The notes below the pieces were generated by a model. It was not told the DNA's origin, searched no databases, and saw only the letters and a list, made by a program, of their open reading frames with translations. A DNA stretch of 59,112 bases from Amycolatopsis circi (lineage in GTDB: Bacteria; Actinomycetota; Actinomycetes; Mycobacteriales; Pseudonocardiaceae). This document shows positions 1 through 8,406 of this stretch, in pieces (position 1 is the stretch's first letter; the number at the start of each line of letters is the position of its first letter). The stretch covers positions 1-59,112 of the forward strand of contig NZ_PQIA01000047.1 in assembly GCF_003385235.1 (NCBI RefSeq). Direction: 5' to 3'. The position numbers and the translations under genes are program-made.

Positions 1-439
1 CGAGACCCGGCAGGTCGCCGACGGCGGGCAGCGCACCCGCGCCCGGCAACTCGCCGAGACCGGGCAGCTCGCCCAGGCCCGGCAGAGCGCCGGCACCTGG
101 CAGCTCGCCGAGGCCCGGCAGCGCCGGTGCACCCGCGGACGCTGCCGCACCGCCGAGCGAAGCGGTGAGCGCCTGCAGCTGCTCGATCGCACCCTGCGGG
201 CCATCGCCGAGCGCAGTGGTCAGGTCGCCCGCCTGGGGCAGGTGACCGAGAGAGGCCAGGTGGTCGACCGGGACGTAGTCGAGCACCAGCGGCGCGACCT
301 CGTTCACGTCGGCGGCGCTGATGTCGCCCAGCCCGGCAGCGGCCAGCGCGGCCTGCGGGTCCTGGCCGAAAGCGGCGAGCGCGGACGGGTCTTGGAGCAA
401 GGTGAGCGTGAAGTCGTGCAGAGTCTGCACCGAATCCAT
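1..439 (-). CDS. IniB N-terminal domain protein (C-terminally cut by window edge)
   Basis: About the first 60 residues (MDSVQTLHDFTLTLLQ..., then an Ala/Leu/Asp-rich helical stretch ending near DYVPVDHL) look like the N-terminal domain of IniB, first product of the isoniazid-inducible iniBAC operon of mycobacteria. From about residue 100 the protein becomes a Gly/Leu/Pro/Ala repeat of units such as LPGLGE and LPGAGA, as in the Gly-rich tails of that family. ATG at 439 is preceded by GGAG at 8 nt. The frame is open to base 1, so the C-terminus is missing. It is divergent from a DnaK-like gene and a large LuxR regulator, which fits an ini-type envelope-stress locus. The biochemical role of IniB proteins is not settled; location is probably envelope-associated (inference). 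Confidence 0.75.
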   Translation of the reverse strand, partial: MDSVQTLHDFTLTLLQDPSALAAFGQDPQAALAAAGLGDISAADVNEVAPLVLDYVPVDHLASLGHLPQAGDLTTALGDGPQGAIEQLQALTASLGGAAASAGAPALPGLGELPGAGALPGLGELPGLGELPGAGALPAVGDLPGL

Positions 440-743
440 TGGGGGATCTCCACTTGTCGTGATTACGGGGAATGCCCGGCCCTCCCCGGCCGGGCGTGGC
501 GCTCAAGGTAGGGACGGGGCGCCCCCGCTCACATCGGGGTTTACACCCAGTCGCGCCTCGCTCAGCCGTTAGGGGGTCGATATGAGATCGTTAGGGAGTT
601 AGGGGATCGGACACGCGGAACCCGGTTGGGTTAAATCCCACCCCGCTCTTGCCCGTCTGACCCGAACGGGTGAGGATGCGTATCCGTTCAGTGAGTTACG
701 CCCCTTGGCCGAACCCTGATTGCGACGAAGGGAGGAAGCGGCG
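440..743. promoter_or_regulatory. Divergent intergenic region with GTTAGGG repeats
   Basis: This gene-free stretch separates the minus-strand IniB-like gene from the plus-strand Hsp70-like gene, so it should hold both promoters. GTTAGGG occurs at 568, 590 and 598, the last two in tandem with an 8-bp period. TGGG-N6-CCCA lies at 627-640, and the palindrome ACCCG-AA-CGGGT at 660-671. No regulator is known to bind these; the ATP-binding LuxR protein encoded downstream is the obvious candidate (inference). Confidence 0.5.
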
Positions 744-1886
744 GTGCCCTACGTGCTCGGCATCGACCTCGGCGCTGCCCGGACCCACGCCGCGCTCCGT
801 CGCAGGCAGGGTGACCGGTGGGACGATCCCGAACCGTTGTGGCTGGGCGAGACCTCGCCGGCGACCGCGACCGCGCTCTTCCTCGACGACGAGGGCTACC
901 TGCTCACCGGCGATGCTGCCACGCAAGCCGGCGCGGCCGTGCCGTCCCGGCTGATCACCGGCTTCCATCGCCGCATCGGCGACGACGTGCCGGTGTTCAT
1001 CGGCAGCGAACCGTTCACGCCGGAGTCCCTGGCGACAGTCTTCGTCGAAGGCATCGCCGACGTCGCGGCCAGCCAGACCGGCGGGCCGCCGCGCCAGCTC
1101 GTCGTCACCCACCCCGGTGACTGGGGTGGTTACCGACGCGAACTTCTGCGCCAGTCCCTGGCGGAGTCCGGTTTCAACGCGGTCACCCTTGTTCCCAGCG
1201 CAGTCGCCGCGCTCTACGCCCATCTCCCAGAGCCCGGCGCGGGCGACCGGACTGCCGTGGTGTGCGAGTTCGGCCCGGACGGTGTCACTGTCACTTTGGC
1301 GACCGCCTCGGGAGCCAGCGGCTGGATCGCCCGGAACAGCACCGAAGGCGTCGCCCCGGGTTCCGCGATCAGTACCGCGTTCGGTCTCGCGCAGGCGGCC
1401 AACGTCACCCCGGAGTCGCTGGCCGGCATCGTGTTCTGCGGCGAGCCCGGGCAGGGCGCTCTCCCAGGACGACTGCCCTGCCCGTTTTTCACCGGCCCGC
1501 AGCCCGCGGATACGGCCGCCATCGGCGCCGGGATCCTAGCCAGCCAACGGACGCGGCCGCTCGCGAGACGGGAAGCCCCGGCCCCCGAAACCACCTTGCT
1601 GCCGCGAGTCGACCGCGAACCCGAACTTCCCGAGAGACCCGAGCGGCCGCCGGTGGAGATCACTCCATTCACGCTGCCGGAGCCCGAGGGCGCTGCCAAA
1701 CTGATGCGTCGATGGCGACCACTCGCCGCCGCGGCCGCCGTGCTGGCGATCAGCTCCTCGATCCTGATCGCGGTCCTCACGTCACACGAAGCGACCGCGG
1801 ACAAGGAACCCGCTTCTCCCCGTCCCCCTGTCCTGAGTTCGTGCGCCCACCCAGCCACAACTCCCTCCGGTGAAGGTCACTGTTGA
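744..1886 (+). CDS. Hsp70/DnaK-like protein with C-terminal membrane anchor
   Basis: The N-terminus VPYVLGIDLGAARTHAAL carries the phosphate-1 motif of the actin/Hsp70 ATPase fold. QLVVTHPGDW and the TAVVCEFGPDGV segment fit the second and third strands of the domain. There is no full substrate-binding domain. A charged Pro/Glu-rich linker (about 280-320) leads to one hydrophobic helix (about 327-348) and a short tail, so the ATPase is probably cytoplasmic and membrane-tethered. GTG at 744 is chosen because GGAGG sits 8 nt upstream; an in-frame TTG at 720 lacks such a site. The stop overlaps the start of the LuxR gene by 4 nt, indicating coupling. Such truncated Hsp70 proteins sit beside iniBAC-like loci in actinobacteria. 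At 380 residues it is shorter than DnaK (about 600). Confidence 0.8.
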   Translation: MPYVLGIDLGAARTHAALRRRQGDRWDDPEPLWLGETSPATATALFLDDEGYLLTGDAATQAGAAVPSRLITGFHRRIGDDVPVFIGSEPFTPESLATVFVEGIADVAASQTGGPPRQLVVTHPGDWGGYRRELLRQSLAESGFNAVTLVPSAVAALYAHLPEPGAGDRTAVVCEFGPDGVTVTLATASGASGWIARNSTEGVAPGSAISTAFGLAQAANVTPESLAGIVFCGEPGQGALPGRLPCPFFTGPQPADTAAIGAGILASQRTRPLARREAPAPETTLLPRVDREPELPERPERPPVEITPFTLPEPEGAAKLMRRWRPLAAAAAVLAISSSILIAVLTSHEATADKEPASPRPPVLSSCAHPATTPSGEGHC

Positions 1887-4567
1887 ACGCACTGCTGGCG
1901 AAAACCGGCAACGACGCCGTCCACCCCGCAGCCCGCCGCCTCCTCGAACAACTCGCCGACGCCCCCGCGGCGCCAGTCCGGCTCGTGGTCGTGGCACCGG
2001 GCGGCTACGGCAAGACCGCTCTGCTGGGCGCTCTCGACCGCAGCTACCGCGAGGCAGGCGTCGAGGCCACCGTCATCGACGACGCCGACCAGCTCGACGA
2101 CGAAGACCTGACCAGGCTCACCATGCTCGCTGCCGCCAAAGAGGGACCGCTCGTGGTGGCACACCGTCCAAACTCTCGTGCGCAAGCATTGCGAGCCCTG
2201 GGCGAAACGCTGCTGCTGCCGCCGCTGACCGTCGAAGAAGTCGGCAAGCTCGCGAAACAGCTCACCGGCCGCACTGCGGATGCCTCTGCCCTGCACGCCA
2301 GCACCGGCGGTGTCCCCCGCCTTGTAGAACGCGTCGTAACCGCCCGCCTCGCCGACTTCCGCGCCGAACTGGCCGCACTAGACGACGACGTTCTCCACTA
2401 CCTCATCGCCGCCGAGGCCGGCGCGGCCCGCAACCTCGATCTGCTCTGTTCCTTGCTGGAGCGCACACCAGACGAACTGCCCGAAGTCGTCGACGGAGCA
2501 CGCGCGACGGGCCTCCTCGACGCCGAAGACATTCTCCTGCCCGCCGCCGCCGAAGCAGTGCGCGCTTACGGACCGCCGGCTCGTCGCCTGGCGGTGTTGC
2601 AACAACTCGTGGAAGCGCAGCTGACTCGCGGCCTGCCTGTCCTTGACCTCGCGACATCTTTGCTCGACGCCGGCAGTTCGGGTGCCTCCGCTGCAGCCGC
2701 GTTCGCAACCGCCGCAAGCGAAGCTCTCCCGACGGATCCAAAACACGCCGCACGCCTCTTCGAAGCCGCCGCCGACGCCGGTGCCCGCGACGCTGCGACC
2801 ACTACGGGCTGGGCCCGTGCCGCCGCATTGTCCGGAGACTTGGACACCGCCCTTCGCCTAGGCGACGGCATGTTGTCTGGCGAAGATCCCGAAGCGCGGG
2901 CCGCTGGTGCCGAGATCGCTGCAACGGTCCTGGCCCACCGCGGCGAGCTGGCCCGTACCGCAGAGCTGTACCGCTGGGCCGCAGCCACGGACAGCTTGTC
3001 CCGTCAACACGCGGCCGTCCCCGCGTCCGACGCCAGTGGCAACAACTCCAACTTCACCCCACCAGGCAACGAAAACCCCAACGCCACAGCGACCGGCCAT
3101 CAAGTCGCAAAGCACCCCACGGCAGCCAACTCAACGCACTTTCAAGCCTCCGCACTCCCCAGCGCGAACGCTGCCGGAGCCGCCATCGATCCCGCTTCCG
3201 CGGCACCGGCCACTTACGTTTCCAACGGCAATACCTCGTATTCGACATCGCCCCAACCAAATGGCGAGAGCTATCGCTGGGTGGGCCCCGGCGCGGTAGA
3301 CGCGTTCGCCACCATCGCCCTCGTCGGAACCGGTCAGACCACCGACGGTCAAGCGGTCGCCCACGTGCCGATGCCGGGCGTCGCACCGACGTTGTTCACC
3401 GGTGCCGCCGCGCGAACAGCGAACGGGATCGTCGAATCAGTTTTCGGTTGCGGGACAGAGGCGTTGCCGACGCTGGTGGGTGCCGCAGCAATGCTCGAAC
3501 CGGCGGTCGGCGGTGCACCGCTTCCGGACAGTCCGGCGGCGCTCGCCGCACTCGCCGGTTTGCACGCTGGTGAACTGGCGCTCGCGGAATCGGTGCTGGA
3601 ACGAGCACTCGCCAGCAGCGTCGGCGGCGACCTGCTCGCCACCCGGCATCGGCTGTTGCTCGGCTGGGTCGCGATGACCGGCGGCCACCTCGCCGCCGCG
3701 ACTGAGCACCGTGATGCCGTCGCTGGCACCAAACTTGAAGCCCGCGACGAGTTGTTCTTCGCGACACTGGAACTCGGCCTCGCCCGGCGGGCGAGCGATC
3801 TGGTCGGGCTGCAACAGTCGTGGGAGCGGGCGTATCAGGCGTCCATGCGTCAGCAAGTGGACTTGTTCACGCTGTTGCCGTTGGGCGAACTGGCCATCGC
3901 AGCCGCTCGGACCGGTGCGCACGCCAAACTGGCCCGTCGGCTAGAGCGAGCCCACGCCATGCTCGACCGGCTTGGCAATCCTCCTTTGTGGACAGTCTCG
4001 CTGTGCTGGCACGAACTGCACGCCGCGATCACCACGGAAGACCGCGCCACTGCCGAACGCCAGCTGGCAGCGCTGAACCGTTTCGCGGACTGCGGCCGCT
4101 ATCCGGCCGCGCTCGCCCGCGCCGCCGGGTGCTGGCTTGCCGTGCTCGGCGGCACGTTCGATCCGGGCCAAATCTCCGCAGCAGCCGCGGAGCTTCACGA
4201 ACTGGACTTGTGCTGGGACGCCGCCCGCCTGGCCGGCCAAGCCGCGATTCGGACCTCCGACCGCAAGGCGATGGTCCAACTCCTCGAAGCGGCTCGGCAG
4301 TTCCAAGGCACGACTGGACGTCTCGAGTCCGCCACCCCGGCCCCAGGCGCGGCGACCGGGTTGAGCGCGCTGAGCGAGCGCGAACTGGAAGTCGCCCGCC
4401 TGGTAGTCGACGGCCTGACCTACAAACAAGCTGGCAGCAAACTCTTCATCTCCGGCAAGACTGTCGAACACCACATGGCCCGCATCCGCGGCAAACTCGG
4501 TGCCACAGACCGCCGCGAACTGCTCGCGACCCTGCGCGAACTCCTCGCCAAACCGACCGTGCACTGA
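1883..4567 (+). CDS. Large ATP-binding LuxR-family regulator (IniR-like)
   Basis: This 894-residue protein has a Walker A-like APGGYGKTA at residues 38-46, an acidic Walker B-like stretch (VIDDADQLDD), a helical-repeat middle and a C-terminal LuxR helix-turn-helix (LSERELEVARLVVDGLTY to KTVEHHMARIRGKLG, about 835-890). That is the MalT/LAL layout of inducer-sensing activators. Residues about 375-470 form a low-complexity insert rich in Asn, Ser, Thr, Pro and Ala, unlike the rest. The start is TTG at 1883, overlapping the Hsp70 stop. In M. tuberculosis the large regulator IniR is encoded near iniBAC, so a similar role over the divergent IniB-like gene is likely by context but not shown by sequence alone. 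Confidence 0.8.
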   Translation: MNALLAKTGNDAVHPAARRLLEQLADAPAAPVRLVVVAPGGYGKTALLGALDRSYREAGVEATVIDDADQLDDEDLTRLTMLAAAKEGPLVVAHRPNSRAQALRALGETLLLPPLTVEEVGKLAKQLTGRTADASALHASTGGVPRLVERVVTARLADFRAELAALDDDVLHYLIAAEAGAARNLDLLCSLLERTPDELPEVVDGARATGLLDAEDILLPAAAEAVRAYGPPARRLAVLQQLVEAQLTRGLPVLDLATSLLDAGSSGASAAAAFATAASEALPTDPKHAARLFEAAADAGARDAATTTGWARAAALSGDLDTALRLGDGMLSGEDPEARAAGAEIAATVLAHRGELARTAELYRWAAATDSLSRQHAAVPASDASGNNSNFTPPGNENPNATATGHQVAKHPTAANSTHFQASALPSANAAGAAIDPASAAPATYVSNGNTSYSTSPQPNGESYRWVGPGAVDAFATIALVGTGQTTDGQAVAHVPMPGVAPTLFTGAAARTANGIVESVFGCGTEALPTLVGAAAMLEPAVGGAPLPDSPAALAALAGLHAGELALAESVLERALASSVGGDLLATRHRLLLGWVAMTGGHLAAATEHRDAVAGTKLEARDELFFATLELGLARRASDLVGLQQSWERAYQASMRQQVDLFTLLPLGELAIAAARTGAHAKLARRLERAHAMLDRLGNPPLWTVSLCWHELHAAITTEDRATAERQLAALNRFADCGRYPAALARAAGCWLAVLGGTFDPGQISAAAAELHELDLCWDAARLAGQAAIRTSDRKAMVQLLEAARQFQGTTGRLESATPAPGAATGLSALSERELEVARLVVDGLTYKQAGSKLFISGKTVEHHMARIRGKLGATDRRELLATLRELLAKPTVH

Positions 4568-4580
4568 CTCGTGAACTGCC

Positions 4581-5324
4581 TCAGTCCCGGCTGGGGCCGA
4601 AACGCTCGGTCCGGATCGACTGCGGCGCGTGTCCCAGCGCGAGCATGATGTCCGCGGCCGTCTCGACGAACCCGGTCGGCCCGCAAATGTATGTGGTGGC
4701 ACCGAATTCAGCCGGCCAGGCAGCGGTGTTCAACGTGGCGACGTCGATGCGCCAAGGGATGCCGGGTCGCCCTTCCGGAAGCTCTCGCGTGTAGACGTAG
4801 GTGACGTCCAGCCCCGCGTACGGACGGCGAAGTTCCTCGGCGTAGTACAACTCCGCCGGAGTGCGCAGCGAATAGACCAGCCGGAACAGTGCTTTGCTGC
4901 CAGCTTCGCGACGAGCCCGGATCATCGACATCAGCGGGACGATGCCTGCGCCACCAGCGACAAGCAGCACCGGTGCCGGATCGGTGGGACGCCACACGAA
5001 CCAACCGCCGATCGGGCCGCGAATCTCGACCGGGTCTCCGACCGCGTAAGGGCCAGCGAGGTGCTCGGACACTTCGCCGTCGGCTACCCGCTGCACGGTC
5101 AGTTCGATTCGGTCTCCGTTCGCCGGTGCGGCGAGCGAGTAGCTGCGTTGCGCGGTGTAGCCGTCAGCCGCGGTGAGACGAACGTCGACGTGTTGTCCCG
5201 CGAGATGGCCCGGCCACCCTGGGATGTCGAAGGCCAGGGTGCGCGCGGTCGGCGTCTCCTGCCGGATCTCCGCAAGCTGGGCGACGCGCCACGCTAGTCG
5301 CCCTGATACCGCTGTTCCCGCCAT
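4581..5324 (-). CDS. Ferredoxin-NADP reductase-type FAD/NAD(P) oxidoreductase
   Basis: This 247-residue flavoprotein has RSYSLAAP (FAD-binding RxYS), GGAGIVPLMSM (NAD(P)-binding loop) and ICGPTGFVE near the C-terminus, the order expected of the FNR superfamily. There is no ferredoxin domain. ATG at 5324 has GGAG 6-7 nt upstream and lies inside the last 31 nt of the molybdopterin gene, so the two are translationally coupled. It probably passes electrons between NAD(P)H and the neighbouring sulfite-oxidase-like enzyme (inference from the pairing). It converges on the LuxR gene with only 13 nt between stops. Confidence 0.88.
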   Translation of the reverse strand: MAGTAVSGRLAWRVAQLAEIRQETPTARTLAFDIPGWPGHLAGQHVDVRLTAADGYTAQRSYSLAAPANGDRIELTVQRVADGEVSEHLAGPYAVGDPVEIRGPIGGWFVWRPTDPAPVLLVAGGAGIVPLMSMIRARREAGSKALFRLVYSLRTPAELYYAEELRRPYAGLDVTYVYTRELPEGRPGIPWRIDVATLNTAAWPAEFGATTYICGPTGFVETAADIMLALGHAPQSIRTERFGPSRD

Positions 5325-5893
5325 GGATCTCCGTAGTCGTGGTAGCCAGCCGCTTCCCAGAAGCCTGGATCGTCCTTCGTGGCGAGTCGCAACTCGCGCA
5401 CCCATTTCGCCGACTTCCAGAAATAGAGGTGCGGCACCAGCAGGCGAGCGGGGCCGCCGTGTTCCGGGGTGAGCGGCTTGCCCCCGTACTCGTAGGCGAT
5501 CCATGCCTGTCCGCCGACAAGATCGGCGAGCGGAAGGTTTGTGGTGTAGCCGCCGTAGGAATGCGCCATGACGTAATCGGCGGCCGTATCGAGATCCCCG
5601 ACGAGCGCGTCCACTGGAACACCCCGCCAGCGAGTGTCCAATTTGGACCATTGAGTGACGCAGTGGATGTCGACCGTGATCTTCTCGCTCGGAAGCGCCA
5701 TCAGTTCCGGCCAAGACCATGAACGGCGTTCACCGTTCTCGGTCACTACCGCGAACTCCCACCGCTCCGTGCTCACTCGCGGGGTGGGTCCGGCCGAGAG
5801 GACTGGGAAGTCTTCGGCGAGATACTGCCCTGGCGGCAGCCGCGGATTGGCCCCGCGGGCGCGTCCGGTGAAGCCAGGTGTGACGACTCCCAT
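5294..5893 (-). CDS. Sulfite-oxidase-like molybdopterin oxidoreductase
   Basis: This 199-residue protein matches the oxidoreductase molybdopterin-binding fold. ITVDIHCVTQWSKLD contains the single Cys that ligates molybdenum in the family, and later GGPARLLVPHLYFWKSAKW is the conserved pterin-domain segment. It lacks the dimerisation and cytochrome domains of true sulfite oxidase, and no Tat signal is seen, so a cytoplasmic location is likely. ATG at 5893 is chosen because GGAGGA stands about 6 nt upstream; the ATG six codons earlier has no such site. The coupled FNR-type gene downstream would be its redox partner. The substrate is unknown; sulfoxides are plausible by analogy with MsrP. Confidence 0.87.
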   Translation of the reverse strand: MGVVTPGFTGRARGANPRLPPGQYLAEDFPVLSAGPTPRVSTERWEFAVVTENGERRSWSWPELMALPSEKITVDIHCVTQWSKLDTRWRGVPVDALVGDLDTAADYVMAHSYGGYTTNLPLADLVGGQAWIAYEYGGKPLTPEHGGPARLLVPHLYFWKSAKWVRELRLATKDDPGFWEAAGYHDYGDPWREQRYQGD

Positions 5894-5941
5894 CGCACTT
5901 CCTCCGGGCATATCCGACGGCTCATCCGCTCAGCCGCGAGA

Positions 5942-6565
5942 CTACCCGCGCACCTGCAAGCCGAGCGACGTGACGAGCACCGCCGCCTGCTCCGGGGACA
6001 CGATCGCGCCAGTCAGCGACGCACGTGTCAGGTCGAGCGACGACAGATCGCTTCCTCGCAGCTCAGCACGTGTGACGTCGATGTCCTGCAACTCCGCCCC
6101 GGACAGGTCCACGTCGGTGAACACTGCTCCCGAGCACTTCGCCTTCGTGAGATCCGCTTCGCGCATCCGGACGCCCTGGAATGTGACTCCACGCAGGTCA
6201 GCGCCGTTCAAGCCGACGAAAGACCAGTCGCCGCCCGTCACGCGCAACGGCCGCAGGCCGCAGTCCTGGAACCGGCTTCCGACCAGCTTGCACCCGGTGA
6301 ACTCGGCGTCGAACAGGTTGCATCCCTTGAACACGCATCCGGTGAACGCCGAGTCAGTGTGCCGGGACGCGTTGAACTGCACGTTTCCGAACACGCAGTC
6401 CAGGAAGGTGACGCCGCGCGTGACCGCCTCGGTGAGGTCGACCTGGTGGAACTCACAGCGCTCGAACCGCCGCGTCGTGAACTCCTCCGCGTACCAGTCT
6501 TCCCGCCGGTAGACGCGGTCCTCGACCGTCTCGATACCGGGTGGCTCCGGGTCCTGTTCAGGCAT
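5942..6565 (-). CDS. Pentapeptide-repeat protein
   Basis: From about residue 30 the 207-residue sequence follows the A(D/N)Lxx repeat: FERCEFHQVDLTEA, LNGADLRGVTFQGV, CSGAVFTDVDLSGAELQDI and LRGSDLSSLDLTRASLTGA. Such repeats fold as a right-handed quadrilateral beta-helix. There is no signal peptide or membrane segment. ATG at 6565 is the first start after the upstream non-coding stretch. Some pentapeptide proteins protect DNA gyrase, but many actinobacterial ones have no known role, and nothing here shows a gyrase-protection function. It looks monocistronic. Confidence 0.85.
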   Translation of the reverse strand: MPEQDPEPPGIETVEDRVYRREDWYAEEFTTRRFERCEFHQVDLTEAVTRGVTFLDCVFGNVQFNASRHTDSAFTGCVFKGCNLFDAEFTGCKLVGSRFQDCGLRPLRVTGGDWSFVGLNGADLRGVTFQGVRMREADLTKAKCSGAVFTDVDLSGAELQDIDVTRAELRGSDLSSLDLTRASLTGAIVSPEQAAVLVTSLGLQVRG

Positions 6566-6788
6566 TCGCCAAGCCTAGTTCGCCCACCTGCGATCGGGTA
6601 CCGGACGCGGCATCAAGCGCCCCGCCACCTTGGGATTCTGGCTGGCGGTGGCCAGAATCACCCGGGCCGCACCACATACGGTGTCGCCTGTTGCTCGAGC
6701 GGCTTGCGTGATCGGCCCCTTCCGCTCTGCTACGCGGCTCATGCCACAGCGAGGAGCGGTCTTCCCCAGACCGCCATACGATGGCCGG

Positions 6789-8108
6789 ATGAGCGAAGGC
6801 CGATGGTTCGATGCCTGGGTGCCCTGGCCCGAACTGTCGGGACTGGCCGCCGCGGGCCGGGCACTGCTGCCCGCAGTACCCGCCACCCCGGCCGCGCTCG
6901 CCCGAACCGTCACCGAGCAACTGGTGGGCCGCCGTCTCACCACAACGGTGCAGGGCCATGAGGTGGGCCTGACCCTCACGGAGCTCGACTACCCTGCGGA
7001 CTCGCTTCGTCTGGCCACCGGTCGGGTGGGAGACGTCCGCGTCGTCGCGAAAGACGTCGACTGGCCCGTTACGAGCAGCGCGGCGGCCCCCGCTGAGCAA
7101 GGCGCTGACAGCTTTGCCGGCACTGCCGGTCCGTCTCGAACCGGAGCGGCCGCAGCAGCGTCGAACGCGCGTGGCGGAACGAAGGGCCCGACCACCTCGG
7201 ACGCATTCGGTATGCCTGCCGAGAAGGGCACGCGGGCTCTCGCCGACGAGCCGAGCAAGACGGACGGCCTGTCGAGCACGGCTGGTCTTGCGGCTGACCG
7301 CATCGAGCAGTCCACCGACGACCGAACTGGCGTACGCCGATCCGGTCCACAAGAGAACACGGCATCGTCGGATTCTGTTCAGGCGCAACGTGATCGCCGG
7401 ATCGCGGAAGCCACACCAGGTGCCGCAGCGCGGAAATCTGCCTCGGCACCTGACGCAACGAGCTCGGAACCGCGCGAATCTGAACAACCGACTTCTCGGC
7501 GCAACTCCGGACGGCCGTCCACCAGTCGCGGAGCCGACTCGGCAACTCGGCCAGTTGCCGATACGCCAGCAGAGCCTGACGTCGACCGTATTCCGCTGCG
7601 GCGCGTAACCGTGCTCGCCAAGGACGTACGGCTTCGAGGATTGCCTTCGCCAGCGGTGATTCCCGGATCTGTCGAACTCGAGATAGAAGTGAGCGGGGCT
7701 GTGGTGCGGGATCGGGTTGCCGCGGCACGTCCGGATCTGATCGCGACGCCGCATCCGGAAGGGTTCCGGGTGCGCTGGCGAAAGCATCCGCACTGGGGGC
7801 ATCTGACCCTCGTCGCAGACATCGAAGACGAAGCAATAGTGCTGACCCCGACCGCGCTCCGCCTCGGACGGTGGGCGAGGCGTCCGCCGAAGCGGATCCG
7901 GCCGATTGTGCTTCCCCTGCCGGATCTGCCGAAAGGGTTGCGCCTGACCGGAATCCGGCCGGACGAAGACGAACTCGCGCTGACGATCGCAGCTGACGAA
8001 TGGCCCGGACGGCTCGCCCGGATTCCATTGCCGGACATGCTGACCTGGCTGACGACAGCGGCAATGACACTGACACTTCCCGGATTCGGATCACGGTCCC
8101 TCCCCTGA
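6789..8108 (+). CDS. DUF2993/LmeA-like protein with large low-complexity insert
   Basis: The first 90 residues (MSEGRWFDAW..., then LTELDYPADSLRLATGRVGDVRVVAKDVDWP) and the last 180 (RRVTVLAKDVRLRGLPSPAVIPGSVELEIEVSG and on) look like two halves of a DUF2993 domain, the fold of mycobacterial LmeA, which binds phospholipid and acts on mannose-containing glycolipid precursors. They are separated by about 165 residues of Ser/Thr/Ala/Arg-rich sequence (about 95-260) with no predicted structure. No signal peptide is seen. ATG at 6789 is preferred because the frame upstream of it reads as non-coding sequence; its ribosome site is poor. Family assignment is by eye and tentative. Confidence 0.6.
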   Translation: MSEGRWFDAWVPWPELSGLAAAGRALLPAVPATPAALARTVTEQLVGRRLTTTVQGHEVGLTLTELDYPADSLRLATGRVGDVRVVAKDVDWPVTSSAAAPAEQGADSFAGTAGPSRTGAAAAASNARGGTKGPTTSDAFGMPAEKGTRALADEPSKTDGLSSTAGLAADRIEQSTDDRTGVRRSGPQENTASSDSVQAQRDRRIAEATPGAAARKSASAPDATSSEPRESEQPTSRRNSGRPSTSRGADSATRPVADTPAEPDVDRIPLRRVTVLAKDVRLRGLPSPAVIPGSVELEIEVSGAVVRDRVAAARPDLIATPHPEGFRVRWRKHPHWGHLTLVADIEDEAIVLTPTALRLGRWARRPPKRIRPIVLPLPDLPKGLRLTGIRPDEDELALTIAADEWPGRLARIPLPDMLTWLTTAAMTLTLPGFGSRSLP

Positions 8109-8406
8109 ACCGGCTGCGGCCTCCACCGGACCCTTCTGGTCCGAGCAATGGATGCGACGCTGCCGTGATCCAGAGTGCTCGAACATCCGTTCGGAATCAT
8201 CACTCGATCGGGGAAAGATCGAAAACCGTTGGCACGCAAGGGAAACGCGAAAACGGCCCAAAATCCTGTCGGTGCGGTCGGCTAACCTCGGAATCGAGCC
8301 GTCAGATCGCTCCGAGGGGATACCACCGATGACAGCCACCGCAGAACTGCTTCGAAGAAACCGAAGACCCCGCGACCATTCCGGGTCACCGCAGACAAGC
8401 GCACGT
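8109..8406. other. Non-coding gap of 298 nt between convergent genes
   Basis: The stretch separates the stops of the DUF2993-like gene and the histidine kinase gene. I see no gene with a credible ribosome site and no long hairpin followed by T residues. The in-frame ATG at 8330 on the plus strand leads only into the antisense of the kinase gene. Confidence 0.5.

Noticed and set aside
720..743. TTG start for the Hsp70-like protein eight codons earlier
   Set aside because: The GGAGG site at 731-735 lies within that extension and fits GTG at 744.
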